A DNA stretch of 64,000 nt from Croceivirga sp. (GTDB lineage Bacteria; Bacteroidota; Bacteroidia; Flavobacteriales; Flavobacteriaceae), in assembly GCA_028284935.1 (NCBI GenBank), contig JANQQQ010000039.1, forward strand, positions 62,001 to 126,000. Reading direction: 5' to 3'. Both the position numbers and the translations under genes were made by a program. The notes beneath the pieces are model-generated. The model saw only the letters and a list, made by a program, of their open reading frames with translations, was not told the DNA's origin and did not search any database. Below are positions 41,387 through 55,600 of the stretch, one piece after another. Numbering within the stretch: the first letter of the stretch is position 1; every line of letters begins with the position of its first letter.

Positions 41387-43444
41387 TTAGTTCCGATTCA
41401 CCCTGTAGGTTATTCTTCTATTGGTTATTACGGTTGTGGGTTGAATCATGTTCACCGTAACATTGACGCTTGGATTGTCAGGGGTAACATTTAGATCGGT
41501 CTGGTCTTGGGAGTTGGTAACTGTATTGGTGTATGTTTGGGAGCTTTGATAGATATTGGTTATTCTGACCTTGGCCGTCAGGATCAAGGTTTCAAGTTGT
41601 CCTGGAATCATTGTCCCAATGGTCCAATCGGGATATGAAAAAGAACCAATGCTGACCGAAGCTGAAACAAATTCCAATCCAAGGGGGAGCATATCGGTTA
41701 CCACTAAATTGGTCACTGGATTATCCCAAAAATTTTCGACGGTAATGGTGAAATTCACATTGGTACCGTCAGGAACATTGTTTAGGTCAACCGTTTTATT
41801 AAGGATAATATCAGGATCACAATTGTAAACTGCTATGGAGTTGGAGTCATAACTACAGGGACCACGTGTTACCCTTAAAAAATAATCTCCTGCCACCGTA
41901 GCATTAAATGTTGGGGTGGTTGCACCAGGAACCAAAACCCCATCACCATACCATTGGTAGGCGTCAAAGGATTCTCCACTGGCAATCTCCAAAACCGCGC
42001 CTGGGAGGCAGCTATTCCCCGTAATCTGTAGATTAATGTCCGGTACCGTGTCAAAACCTGAGTAATAACCGGCAACACCCCTTGCGCCATTGAAACCAAA
42101 AAATCCTACGGCAATGGGTCCGGACGATTGTACGCTTACATTACCGGTCAGACTAGGAAGGTAAAATGTTTTCCAATCAGTTGTTCCCGCTACTGGTGAG
42201 GCGGCGGGAAGGGCAACCGTGCCGCTTCCATCGGTTACGATAATATTGCTGTCCGGTGTGGTCGTTGCCGCAATTATTGTTACCCCACCATTAATACTGA
42301 CCCCAGCGGCATCCGTAATACTAGGGATATTGTCCATGGTATCGGGCAAAAGACAGTTTACGGGAGCAACAAAATTCAATCCCTGGGTATAGGCTTGGGT
42401 GGATCCCCCCATACACTGATACGCATACACATCTTTTGAAGTTTCTACATACATATTGGCCCCAACCGAGTTTGAGGAGTAGTTGCTACTAGGAATTTCA
42501 AAGAAATCACCATCATTTAGGGTAGCAATTGGAGTAGCGGAACCATTTACAAAAATCTGGGTGTTGTTTTCAGTGGCAATGATTAAGGGGAATTCTGTCC
42601 ATCCATTGCTATTACCATTACCTCTTACAAAAACATATTCCTTGCCCAATCGGTTTTCGGGTACGGGCTGATCAATACCGGCATCCCTATTTCCAGAACC
42701 TGCTTGGCGGCCATAATTTAGTGAACCGTTGCTGATGACAATATCGCGGTCCGCTACTATGGATGCCCCAATCCAACCTCTTTCATGTGCTGTAGTAGGT
42801 GAGTTTCCTATATAGGTTTCGTACACAAAGGACTCATTGGCATCCAAAGTAATGGTATGCGAGTCTGCCGTGATACCTGCCCTGTCACTTCCCACTCGAA
42901 ACTCACAATCAGGGTCGTAACCCGAAAGGGTAATAGTGGTGTTGTCTTCAGTTGCCATGATGCCCAAAGTATTGGATTTGGAGACTTGACTACCTAAGTT
43001 CGGTACGCCGCCCCATTTAAAATTCTGACCTAGGGCTACCCGACCTTTTGAGGTCAATGAAGCCGCTTGGGAGTTTGACCTTCCCCTGTAGTTTACATAA
43101 AAGTTTTCCCCTCCGGCAGATTCAAACCGAAGTCCACTGTTGGTCAAAACCACTCCAGTATTGGAATCGTCCACCAACGTGACATTGTTGTTGCCATTAC
43201 CCAAATTATAGATGGCGGGCGCTGTATTTGAAATTGAAAATGAGGTGACAGGCGTAGCGTTGGTTCCTTGGTATACATTTACGGTAAAAGCAGTGGTTTC
43301 TGGTGTGGATAAGTAAACAGCCTGTTGTTGAATAGCCCCATTGTTTTGCCCTTGCCTTAGAGGGGGCAAGTAGTGCAGATCACTCAATTGGGAGTAACCG
43401 ATTGCACTGGAAATGAGTAAAAGGAATAGAATGAGTTTCCTCAT
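41387..43444 (-). CDS. Secreted IgGFc-binding-like/DUF11 surface protein
   Basis: A 685-residue secreted protein. The start is the ATG for MRKLILFLLL; an ATG three codons upstream is also open. The signal ends in GYSQ. Residues about 20-470 form a domain like the N-terminal IgGFc-binding region (DNTTITLSGYDPDC, TLDANESFVYE, ENRLGKEYVFVRGNG). A short Ig-like part (DAYQWYGDG) and a DUF11/TIGR01451-type domain (about 560-665, PDIILNKTVDLNNV) follow. It aligns along nearly its entire length with the first ~690 residues of the giant protein 43612-56160, so the two are tandem duplicates. It lacks a T9SS sorting domain and ends in the basic tail VITNRRITYRVNRN. Confidence 0.85.
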   Translation of the reverse strand: MRKLILFLLLISSAIGYSQLSDLHYLPPLRQGQNNGAIQQQAVYLSTPETTAFTVNVYQGTNATPVTSFSISNTAPAIYNLGNGNNNVTLVDDSNTGVVLTNSGLRFESAGGENFYVNYRGRSNSQAASLTSKGRVALGQNFKWGGVPNLGSQVSKSNTLGIMATEDNTTITLSGYDPDCEFRVGSDRAGITADSHTITLDANESFVYETYIGNSPTTAHERGWIGASIVADRDIVISNGSLNYGRQAGSGNRDAGIDQPVPENRLGKEYVFVRGNGNSNGWTEFPLIIATENNTQIFVNGSATPIATLNDGDFFEIPSSNYSSNSVGANMYVETSKDVYAYQCMGGSTQAYTQGLNFVAPVNCLLPDTMDNIPSITDAAGVSINGGVTIIAATTTPDSNIIVTDGSGTVALPAASPVAGTTDWKTFYLPSLTGNVSVQSSGPIAVGFFGFNGARGVAGYYSGFDTVPDINLQITGNSCLPGAVLEIASGESFDAYQWYGDGVLVPGATTPTFNATVAGDYFLRVTRGPCSYDSNSIAVYNCDPDIILNKTVDLNNVPDGTNVNFTITVENFWDNPVTNLVVTDMLPLGLEFVSASVSIGSFSYPDWTIGTMIPGQLETLILTAKVRITNIYQSSQTYTNTVTNSQDQTDLNVTPDNPSVNVTVNMIQPTTVITNRRITYRVNRN

Positions 43445-43552
43445 AATGGACATTGATCAACCACTACCTTGGCTAATTTAATCAGGTATCACACCGACTT
43501 ACAACAGTTTGTTGCAAAGCGTTCCTATTCTGTGGTTTGTGTATAAAAAGAC

Positions 43553-43589
43553 AACACCAGTCAACACATTTGATGCATTGACCGGTGTT
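43553..43589 (-). terminator. Terminator of the giant adhesin gene
   Basis: A 12-bp stem with one mismatch (AACACCAGTCAA against TTGACCGGTGTT) and a 13-base loop. On the minus strand it is followed by GTCTTTTTAT. It lies 22 bases past the adhesin stop. Confidence 0.7.
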
Positions 43590-43611
43590 CCATGGTATCT
43601 ATTATTAGCGT

Positions 43612-46600
43612 TTATCTATAGAGCGTAAAGTGCCCAATAAACTCACGTTCGTCTTCAACGCCATTGAGTTTAATGATGTACCAATAGTCACCCGTTGGCA
43701 ATTCATTTAATTGGTACTGGCCATCCCAATCATCCTCATTTCCCCTAAATTCATATAAGGTACGTCCATATCTATCATAAATCTTTATGAAGATGTTTTC
43801 GTACTGCTCTATATTTCTTGGGGCCCAGGTGTCATTATTTCCATCCCCATCAGGAGTGAAAAAATTAGGGATTTCTATATCAATAAACTCTATGAATATT
43901 TCACTCGAAACGCTACATCCATTTTCATCGGTTACCGTAATGGTATAGGTCGCCGTTTCTGTAATATAAAATATGGAGTCATTGGTCGCACTTCTATCAT
44001 TGATCGCAAAAGTGTAATTTCCTGAGCCTCCCGTTGCCAATGCTGAGATGGTATTGATATTGCTTTCCGTCAGTTGCAATGCTAAAGGCTCAAATTCAGT
44101 AATGCTAAAGTCGTATGTATTTGAGCAACCATTGCTATGCAATACGGTAATGGTATGGTCTCCTCCGGTCAGACCTTCAAAGGTTCCGTCCAAGACCATA
44201 TCGGCCGGATCTGAAGTATCCAATCCATAGAGTACATCATTGATGATGCTTTGATCTTCAAATGTGATACTAACCCTATTGGTCGTGATACCATCATTAC
44301 AGATGTACTCCACCAATGGTTCACCAGCAAGATTTACTCCCATGTTAACTTCAAAGAATTGAGTTGTTTCACAACCATTGGCGTCCCTTATAAATATGAC
44401 GTGGGTACCACTGGCCAAATCAGCGTATTGGAATACATCTTGTGCAAAATCAGCATCTGCATTGCTGTTCAAACTGGTAAAGTAAGGGGCTGTACCTCCA
44501 ATAACCTCTATGGTTACCGTACCGTCAGCACTTTCGAAACAAATTTCATCAGTAACCGTTACCGAATTTATGGCCAATGGGTCCGGTGCTATCAACTCAA
44601 CCTCCACGACTTCAAAACAGCCATTGCCATCTTGTACGATAACGGTGTAGTTCCCAGCTGAAAGTTCATCAAAACTATTTTCATCATCAAACTGATTAAG
44701 GTTCGGTGAAATAGCAAATTGATAGTCACCCGTTCCTCCCTGAACATCCAAGGTAATGGCCCCATCGGTAGTGTCGGCACAACTGATTTCTGTTATCGTT
44801 GGGACTACAACCAATGGTGTGGGTTCATCGATTTGAATAACCCCCGAAATGGTTTCGCAGTCCCCGCTTTGTACCCTTACGTAGAAAGTACCCATGGGTA
44901 AATCGGCAAATGTTCCATCGGTTTGATTGGGTCGTACCTCATCGGTAGCAGCCATATCCCTAAACAATGCATATTGGTAGTTGCCAAGGCCACCATCGGC
45001 ATCAGCTTCAATCAGCGCCGTTGCCTCCCCGTTACAGTTGACGGCAGCAGCAGAGGTGTCAATGTCCAAAGTCAAGGTGGCCACAGGTTCCACACTAATC
45101 CTATTGGATATTATGGATATACAGTTATCGCTATCCATGATATAATACTGATAGTCACCCACGGCAACATTTGTAAACAAATGCGTGTCGGAAGTAATGG
45201 TTGCATTCATCGGATTGAACGTTACGCCATCGGTGCTCCATTGATATGGACCCGTTCCTCCCGATGCTACCAATAATAGTTCAGCACCCAATTGACAAGT
45301 TAATGATTGATTGGTGACCAATAATGCTTCTACATCCGATGGGTCCACAATTTCAACGATGGCACTTTCAAATTCGCACGCCATGTCATCGATGACCGAA
45401 ATACTGTAGAATCCAGCCCCGAGATTATTGAAGTCTGGAGCGGTCTGGGATGTTGAGTTACTCAATACCGTTGTCCCCGTGGTATCACTGTACGTATTGA
45501 GAATATAACGATAATTTGTGATTACATTTCTCGGATTTAAGGCTATGGATACCGAAGCATCCGTATCTCCCTGACAAATTAATGCGGTATTGGAAATGGT
45601 GCCTGTAATTGGATCCGGCAACACCAAATTAAAGTGGTTGGTAAACACTTCAGGACAACCTCTGGCATCCGTTATTGTTACCGTATATTGACCTGCAGAA
45701 AGGTTTTCAAACAGATGGGCATTCACATTGGGAACCGTTATTGGAATTCCTGTGCTAGTAGGTGTCAATTCAATGGTGTACGGTGCTTCACCGCCTATTG
45801 GCACAATCAGTGCAGATCCCTGGTCATTGGTACAACCTACATCGGTTAAGGCAACAGGATCTAATCCAATTGGAGCAGGGGGGGTGGTAATGGTAAAGGC
45901 CCTTTCTTGACTACATTCCGGGAAGGCCACTTGGGTTATCCTAATAATGTAGTTTCCAGCTGCTACCGGTATACCGGAAATGGTTCCAGAACCGGTTATA
46001 GTGCCTTGATCGTCCACTCTTGTTGTAGAGGTGGAATCATCATTTAATACCTCCCAATTATAATCTCCAGCATATGTGACATCCGTAATGGTCAAATCGA
46101 TACTGCCATCATCACCAAAGCAAGCTACATCAACAATGTTGTTTATTGCCAAATCAAAAGTATTTGGGTCCACCACGGTATGATCAACAAAGACTTCACA
46201 GCCCGTTGCTATATTTCGTACGCCAAAAGTGTAGGTTCCAGGAGTGAGATTATTGAACGTATTATCACCCAAAGGCTCAAAAGTGGTTGCTGGTAATTGT
46301 CGGAACTCGTAATTGTTTGGATCTGTACCAAAACTTGTCAAACTACCTACGATATCAATGCTAATGTCTTCACCTGAACTTGTACAACTCAGTGGATCTA
46401 TGATGTGGACCGTTGGCGTACCCAAAATATCAAAGGGTGCTATGGTTGCCGTAGTGGTACCGAAACAACCTTGGTCGTCATAGACGTTTATGGTATAAAC
46501 GCCTCCATCAGGATTCGTTTCAATGTATGTTGCGCTCGTTCCTGATTGAACGGTGTTGGGTGCTTCAATAGCAACCGTATTGGGGTCATCTTCTTCTATG

Positions 46601-49600
46601 AATTCATAGCGAATGAAATTGGAACTACCTCCTGTCACCCCACTTATGGTAATGGTGGCGTTATCAGTGAAATTACCCGTTGTACAACCAAACGCTACAA
46701 CTGTTGGCACTGAAACATTAATGGTGGTAGGTTCTGCAATTGGAATCACTGCACTATCCACCGAACAATTGTTAGTGGCTGCATCCCCTGTTACGGTTAC
46801 CACATAACCACCTGCAGTGGCTGGCGCCAACCCGGTAAAGGTGGCGGAGTTGCCTGTGGTACTCGTAGGTAAAATACTTACAGCCCCACCATCTTGCGAG
46901 GTAATCTCGAAGCTATATGGTGCAGCTGCACCATTAGATGTTGAAATGGTTATCGTTCCATCATTGGCGCCAAAACAAGTGACATCGGTTGCAAGGATAG
47001 CAGGATCGATTATTGGGACTATCCTATCAGGAACGTTTATGATGAATACCCTGTCGCAACTTGGGCTACTAGGCGTATTGGTGTCAAAGATCGTTATGGT
47101 ATAATCACCAGCCAAGGGAGCATGATAATCAAAAGTGTTTGAAGGCACCGGACCTTGGGGAACTGCTGGTGCTCCTGCCGTATTGGTAATACTGTATTCA
47201 TAATGACCGGAACCATCCAAAATTTCTATGGAAATGACGGCGTCTGGAGATGCGGTACAATCCAACAACTTTGTTAGCGTTGCACTCGCGGACAACACGG
47301 GATCGACCACATAATTGGTATGGGAAGTGATACAGCCATTGCCATCCATAACATAGACATCATAGGCGCCGGGAGTAACATTGGTAAAGATTCCGCTATT
47401 GTCCTCATAGGTAGTTGGCGCTGGACTGCCATTGGCTACCATAGCATAACGAAGGTTTCCTGCTGCCGAACCGCCAACTGCGGTAACCGTTATTGGATCT
47501 AAACAATTGTCATGGCTTACACTTAACGTTGGATTTACTGATAAATTCAAAGAAACTGTATTCGTAACAAAGGAGCAACCGTATTGATCATGCAGGGTAA
47601 CCGTATAATTCCCTGCTGGTGAATTCACAGGAATTTCAACCGGATTGTCCAAAGTTCCCGTTAATGCCGTAAAACCGGTTGGACCACTAATATCGTAACT
47701 ATAAGGAGCACCCCCGCCTCCGGAAATACCGGTAATGGATATTAACCCAGGCAAGTTACAAGAAATATCCCGAGTTGCCGTCGCTGTAGCAGTCAACGGA
47801 GCCAGTTCGGGAACATAGGCATTTTCACTTGCGCCCCTGCACGTATCCATATTGCCAGCATCCACCTGAATCACATCAATGTAATAATCTCCCTCGGCCA
47901 AAGGAACGGTTGTGGTTATCGTACCGTTGTAGGCCACGTTAACGGCGGTTGCACCACCTCCACTCACCTCAATTGGAGTGGTATTGCCCACTTCATAGAT
48001 TTCCCAGCGCATACTGGGGTAAGCGGTATCGGGATTTAAGTTAAAGGTGATACCCCCATTGGCAGCTCCATCACAACTTGGGGTTATGACAGATGTTATA
48101 TCAATGGGTAAATCCAAACCTGGAATTTCATTAATTGGGATGGTATTCTGCCTAATACACCCATCATTACGCACATAAAACGTGTATTCCCTACCTGGAA
48201 TCAACAAGGGTAAGGATGGATTGTGCGGAGTAACCGGGTCAACGTTTTGGAAGGTATATGGCACACCTGCTGCTTGTGGTGCAGACCAAACCGCAGGATT
48301 GGTTGCAAAGGTGTTAAAATTGGCTGGATCATCCGTAAAGGTATATTCGTAAGGCATGGCGACATTACCTTCTTGGCCGGTAACCGTGACCTGCATGTCA
48401 TTACAATTCACTACAACAACGGACAGTGATAAATCCAGATCATCCAATGGGAATGGTATGATATACCGGTCAAAATCCCTCTGGCAGATCGTTCCGCTCC
48501 CCAAGATGACCCTTATGGATGGGAACACCTCGGTTCCAGAAACATACCCTCTCAGTTCGTTTGAGGCTTGCCAGGTAGTACCACCATCCGCACTATATTC
48601 CACAGTTCCAGTTGGTGAAGTAACACTGGTGAATTCAAAACCGAAATCGGTAGCTGTATTGGATGGGTCATTACAATTTGCAGGTAATATGGGTATAATA
48701 TTTGCCGTGATTTCAGTGGCATTATTAATGGTCTCCGTTGTTGAGGTTACCGAACATCCACTTGCATCAGTAATGGTTACTTCATAATCTCCAACACCGA
48801 TTCCGCTGTAATTCAAAGTAGGAGCAGAAACATTAGTATTGCTTCTTCCATAGTCAATACCATCAGCGGGTGAAAGATCGACCAGGGTGTACGTAAATGG
48901 CGCTGTTCCCCCTGTGACCGTAATATCCAGTTCGCCCAAGCCATTAAAACACTCTGGGTCGGTGGGTGTCATACTTACCGATAAGGTAGTAACCGGAGTA
49001 AAGATGAAATCTTCCTGGACTACGGTACAAATGGCTGGGGCACCATTATTGTCCTGAACATATACGTCATATCCGGTTGGATTGGAAGTAGCCATTGCGG
49101 CCGTAATCGTTAAGGTATTTGTAGCACTATAAAGTCCTGTGGGACTTGTATTTGCTGGTACAATGGCATAAAGCAGGGTGCCGTTTCCTCCAGTTGCATT
49201 TGCTGTGATCAATCCGTGATTACAAGCACTTAGGGGCGTAATAACAACATCCAACTCTAGAAGTGGGTTGATGTCCACAGTTTGGGTATTGGCCGTTGTA
49301 GGACATCCCAACTGGTCGCGAACCTCGATATCATAACTTCCCGCTGAAAGTCCTGTAAACGTATGGGTGGTTGCCGTTGATGGGGATGGGGTAATCCATG
49401 GTCCACCATCAATTCTAAACTCGTAGTTTCCATTACCTGAGGTAACATCCACTTGGATGGAACCATCATTTGTGCCGGAGTAGCATGCTGTTGGTGTTGC
49501 TGTAAATACAACAGCAGTAGGCGGTGTTACGGTTATTGCGCTAGCCAAGGGCAATAAGACTTCACAAGCATTATCATCAAGCACGCGAACAAGGTAGTCT

Positions 49601-52600
49601 CCGTCAGGGACATTGGTAAATTGTCCATCCGTCTGATAAGGTCGAATTATGGTACCCGCCGTATCTTCCAATTGATATTCATAAGCTGGATTACCTCCTG
49701 TTGCTGAAGCCAATAAGGTTCCACCAGTGTTAAAACAGGTGTAATCAGCAGTTAGCGCTAAGGATGGGACAATGACGGATGGTTCTGTTAAGGTCACTGG
49801 GAATGACACACTACATGTTGTGTCATCCAACTTTCTTACTTGAACACTATAACTTCCATCAGCCAATGCTGGAGGGGTCGTTACGGGTGATGTCAAGGAG
49901 GTTGTCCAGTTGGTACCGTCAAAAGAATATTCAAAACCAACCCCGGTTGTGAAATTGGATACTTCAAATTGAATGAATCCGTCAGAGGCAGCATTACAGC
50001 TAGGGTCCGTTGTGGATATCAATTGCGCTTCAAACGCTTGGTTAGCTGCAACAGGAATTTGCAAGTCTTGAGTTGCCGAACATACACCAGGCACCTGGAA
50101 GGCCGTAATATCATCCAAGATTAAATCATTACCATCGTTGCTATTCACGTTATTCCTGAAAACGATATCAATATCAGTATTTGCACCAGGATTAAAAGTG
50201 ATGGTACGTTCGTGCCAATCAGTATCACTGGTATTTTTAGGGATTTCGGTAAATGTTCCTGTGGGGTCGGACGCTACCACACTATGGATGACCGTACCGG
50301 TATTGTCCAAAATTTCAATTAAGACCTCTGGGTTGTTTCCTGCACCTGCCAAATTCATTAAGTTGTAGGCCCAAAAACTCAACGTGATATCTTCATTGGG
50401 CAGTACCTCCAAATCCCTTCTTGCCCATAAAACGGAATTGAGTACTGGACTTCCCGTATCTGAAAAGGTACTGACATCAATAGCCAAAAATCTACCATCG
50501 GTCAGGCCGGTGTGATCTTGAGGGCTGGTATAGAAGGAGAGCGGATTGGTTACCAGATTGGTCACCGTATACTCACCATTTACCAGAATTCCTGCGGGAC
50601 CTCTATTACATGGTGTCAATGAAAGGTCTTGTGGTTCATAACAATAATCCGGACCTATTTCGCCTATTTGAGTGTTGGGACCGGCTCCAAAATCTTCAAA
50701 GAAGAGCGTGGTTTGGTCTGGCGTAGTAGTACTTGAATATTCGACACTTACCGTGTAGAGACCGTCTGGGACGTCGCTGAAAACATTATTATTCGCTGTC
50801 CAAGTGGGAGGCACGGTATAGCTATAATCAAAATCGGTGGTATTGGAGGTTGAAATGGTGATAATACCTAATCCAGCGCAATCATAGTCAACGGCATAGG
50901 ATAGTGTTGGATCCGCCACGGGATTGGGTACCGTTAAGTCCATATCATAGGTACATCCAAGATTGTCCCGAACAACCAACTGATAGGACCCAGGCATTAA
51001 GTCACTTTCGTTTAAGCTTCCAAAACTACTTCCTCCGTTAAAGCTATATTCATAGGGCGCTTGCCCACCATTTGTATTTAGAATCCTTACAGTAGCAATA
51101 CCGGTATTGCAAAGATCATCGTTTACAATAGCTGCAGAGGCCGTTAATCGGAAAGGTTGGTCAATTTCATAATCCAAGGTTTGAATACACCTTGAAGTTG
51201 GGGTACCACTGGAGTCCATTACGGTAATGGTGTAGAAACCAGCAGGTAAATTCACGAAGGTATTTGCCGTTTGGAAGTTGGTTCCGTCCAAACTGTATTG
51301 ATAGGGCGCCGTTCCCCCGGTAACCGTAACAGTGAGGGTTGAGGTTGACGAATCAGCACAGATAATATCCGTATGTGATGCCGTTATCGAAGGACTTCCA
51401 AGATAATCAATAATTACAGCATTTGAAATTGCCGAACATCCGCTGTCATCAAAAACCACAAATTCATAAGTTCCTGCGTCGGCAACATCCGTAAATGTAA
51501 AGTTGTTGGTTGTTTGCAGGCTCGTTGGCGGAATATCCAATATGTTGGGCGGGTTAGGATACTGATCCGTGCCATTTATGCTCCAAATGGCCATTTGATA
51601 ATCAGGATTTGGACTGCCACCGTTGGGGGTAAGGGTAATTACCCCTGGATTACAGGTGATATTATCCGTGGTGACCGCGGTCAACGTTAATTCCGGAACT
51701 TCGGGCACATTGATGTTTTGTGTATCCGTACAACCGTCATCCGTTGTTGTAATAACAATGTAATCTCCTGGGTTTACATCTACGAAGGTGTAGGTGTTAT
51801 CGGTTGAAGCCAAATGGTTATCTAAAAAACTACCATCACCCCCATTACTTCCATCATCCAGGCGAAGTTCATAACTATAATTTGGTAATACATTTAAAGC
51901 TGTGATTTCAATAGCACCAAGGGCACCGCACTCCGCTGCGATGGGGTTAACACTAACGTCAAAGACTCTTTCTTCGATACGAATATCATCAGTCTCAAAA
52001 ATACAGGCGCCTGGTATAGGGTCACCGCTAATGGGATCTAACTGCGTAATTTGTACATAATAGTATCCAGCGGTGGTGATATCAAAACTTGGTCCATTGT
52101 CAGCCGAAAATGGAACAACGATAGTATTGTTTGAAGCATCGACCAATTGAAAACCGTACCCAGAACTTATGTTACTAATTCGAATATTTCCGTTGGTACC
52201 ACAGATAATATCTGTCGGGGGTTCAACATCAAAGTCTAAATTGTTTTGAAATACGTTGAAGTAAAAAGTACTGCGACATCCGTTCTGGTATCTTATCACT
52301 ACGCGATATCTTCCTTCATCAGTAACGGTATAGTTGTTTTGCGTGGCCAAATTGGTCCATGAACAGCCACTATTTGTATTTGGGCAATCCTCTCCAGGAT
52401 CATCAACATTTGCCGGACAACCGGTCATTACATCCCAATCAATGCTATCCGCATCGGTGATTCCCAATTGAATGAGCGCCTCATCAGTTTCACCGCACAA
52501 GAAGATTTTTGGTAGAAAGCTACCATCGATACCACATTGTGCCACTTCACCCTGTATATCGTTATCAGGATTACCATCTGAATTTACCAAGTTGAAGTAA

Positions 52601-55600
52601 TCGATAACAGGATTGGTCTGTGTGGCACCAAACCGTTCTACAGTAATCAGTTCTACCATATCGGCACAACCTGTTGCCCCTGATTTTTCCACAATATAAG
52701 TGCCAATGTCCGTGACCAACAAAGTACTTGGGTCGCCATCGGGATTTCCATCATTGATTGGTGGTTCAGTTGCATCAATTTGTCCGTTGCCATTGGTATC
52801 CAAAGCCCAGGTGTAGGTGGTAAATCCGGCCCCGGCGGTCAGAACGACATCGTCACCACAAAGTAGTACCGTACGTGCATCCCCGCAATTGGCTAAATCC
52901 CCCAAAACGGGATTAGTGGCTACTTCCGGTGTGTAGGCACAATGAAAGTTGAGACCATTTGGTTCATCGGTGAAGACTGTTGAGTTGATTACACCTTGAA
53001 ATGTGGTGTAGGCCCTGTTTTCCAAGGTAGTGCTACACGCGTCCACAAAATCGGAACAACTATTGGCAACAGTTACAAGAATTCTAATTGTATATATGGG
53101 ATCTCCAACCTCTACCATGTCATCTGGAACGGTGAACACGATTTCTTTGGTATTAGGCCCAACAGTGGGGTGGGTCACTCCAACTGCATCGTCAAGATCA
53201 ATACCATCCAAGGTCACATTATCCGGGAGGATATTTCTAATCGTAAAGTTGGTGGCGTCGTCATCCCCCGTATTCTGGAAGCGAAGGACATATTGAAAAC
53301 TGGTTCCCAGATTGATGCCTTGTCCATTTATTGGTACGCCCCCCAAATCCTCTGAAGTGTTGCCCAAAAGTATTTCTGGGGCAAACACCTGTACGTAAGA
53401 AGCGGCATTCACCGTTCCATCCGTGGTATCTACAGCGGGTGGTATTCCCGTGCCATACTCCCCTCCATCGCCACCATCGGCATTGTTGTCTTTATAATAC
53501 TCATTGGCATCGCTACAGCCATCACCGTCGCTATCCAAATCCAAATGATCGGGTAAACCGTCGGAATCAGTATCGCAGCCAGCAGTTAATAAAACACCTT
53601 GCATGTTCGTAGGTCCAACTACATCTTGGCCAATCGTAATGGTATTGCTCCCTGCTGGATTCCAACTAATTGGAGCAGGAGGGGTGTCCAATACCATGGG
53701 TTCCAGAGGTCCGTTGGTGGACCTGGTTCCAAAAATTTGAAATTGACCGGCTTGGTCTATGACCACACGAAGAATAGGAGTGCCATTAGTCCCAGTAACC
53801 GTCCAAATATCTGGATTGCCACCCTCACCATAGGTGGTACCATCAACAAATCGCGCAAAATTTCCTGGTTCCCCCAATTGAAATTGTACTTCTCCTGCAA
53901 CATCATTTCCATTAATACTTAAATTGAAGGAATTATCTATGCTAAAGACATCCATGACCAAATAGTTGTCCACGCTTACCAATGCACTATTGTGTGAGGC
54001 CCCACTCGAAATGTTGAAGCCTAAAGTATCGCATTCATCCTCATCATAGATACCGTCATTATCATCGTCCAAATCTGTAATATCCCGAACGCCATCATTG
54101 TCGGAATCGTTGTGTACCGTTATTAATGCTGTTGGGTTGTCTGGTGTTGTATTGACGTCCGTTTGGTCTTGGGTATTGGTTACCGTGTTCACCAAGCTCA
54201 ATAAAGGTAGAATATCAATTTCGTCCGCTCTAACCGTCAGTTCCAATTGAGCAACATCACCCCCATCCAAAGTGCCAATATTCCATGTATTTCCACTCCA
54301 ACTTCCGTGAATGGTATGATGGCCGTCTAGTGTAAGTCCTGCGGGTATATTATCGGTGATTTGAAGGTTGGTTACGGGGCCAACACCATTGTTTCGTACG
54401 CGAATGGTGAAGGTTGCTGTTTCCCCCTCCATAATTTCATCATTGTCCACCGTTTTGTCCAATACGATATCCGGATCACAATACAGTGCTTGAATGGTAT
54501 TACTATCATACGTACATGGTCCTTTGGTCCCGCGCACATAATAATCCCCGGCAATTGTAGGGGCGTAATTTGCACCATTGGCTCCGGGAATCAATTGCCC
54601 ATCCCTATACCATTGATACGCATCAAAACTCTCTGTGGCCTCAAAAATTTCCGAACCCACAAAACACCCAGTTCCGCCACGTATCTCCAATATTACTTCA
54701 GGTACCGTGTCAAATCCGGAAAAATATCCCGCAACCCCACGTGCACTGTTAAACCCAAAAAATCCAACCGCCATGGGACCAGTGGATACCACACTAACAT
54801 TACCATTTAGATTGGGTACATAAAATGTCTTCCAGTCAGCAGTACCTGCAACCGGGTTGGAGGCGGGTAAGGTAACGGGTCCGTTGCCATCGGTCACAAT
54901 GATGTTGGCATCCGGCGTATTCACCGCAGCAATAATGGTCATTCCTCCGGTAACGGTGGTTCCGGCCATATTACGGATGTCTGGAATATTATCCATGACA
55001 TCGGGTAACAAACAATTCACAGGTGCCACAAAATTCAATCCTTGTGTATATACCTGGCTGGCCCCTGCCATACATTGGTAAGCATACACATTCTTTGAGG
55101 TCTGTACGAACATGTTTGCACCTACCGTATTTGACGAAAAGTAGGTGCTTGGAACCTCGAAATAATCCCCAGTATTTAAGGTAGCTAGGGGAGCTGGGCT
55201 TCCATTCACAAAGACCTGCGTGTTATCCTCAATGGCTATCAAAAGGGGAAATTCGGTTATTCCGCTTGTATTTCCATTTCCACGTACAAAGACATAATCC
55301 TTGCCCAGTCGGTTTTCGGGTACGGGTTGGTCAATACCTGCATCACGATTGGCCTGACCCACCTGACGACCAAAGTTGATGGAACCATTACTAATAACAA
55401 TATCTTTATCGGACTCTATTGAAGCACCAAGCCAACCTTGCTGTTGCGCTAAAGAAGGAGGATTAACATTTCCAACATAGTTTTCGAAAACAAAGGATTC
55501 GTTGGCATTTAGTGTGATTGTATAGGTATTGGCAGTAATGGCATTTGCATCATTTCCTATTCGAAAAGTACAGTCGGGATCATAACCGAACAAGGTAACA

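Noticed and set aside
43612-51970. A recent tandem DNA amplification of the SprB repeats
   Set aside because: Units share only a protein-level pattern; no long identical DNA stretches were noticed between them.
43980-55100. Many frames of 60-150 codons opposite or shifted within the giant adhesin
   Set aside because: All fall inside one continuous 4182-codon frame with recognisable domains throughout.
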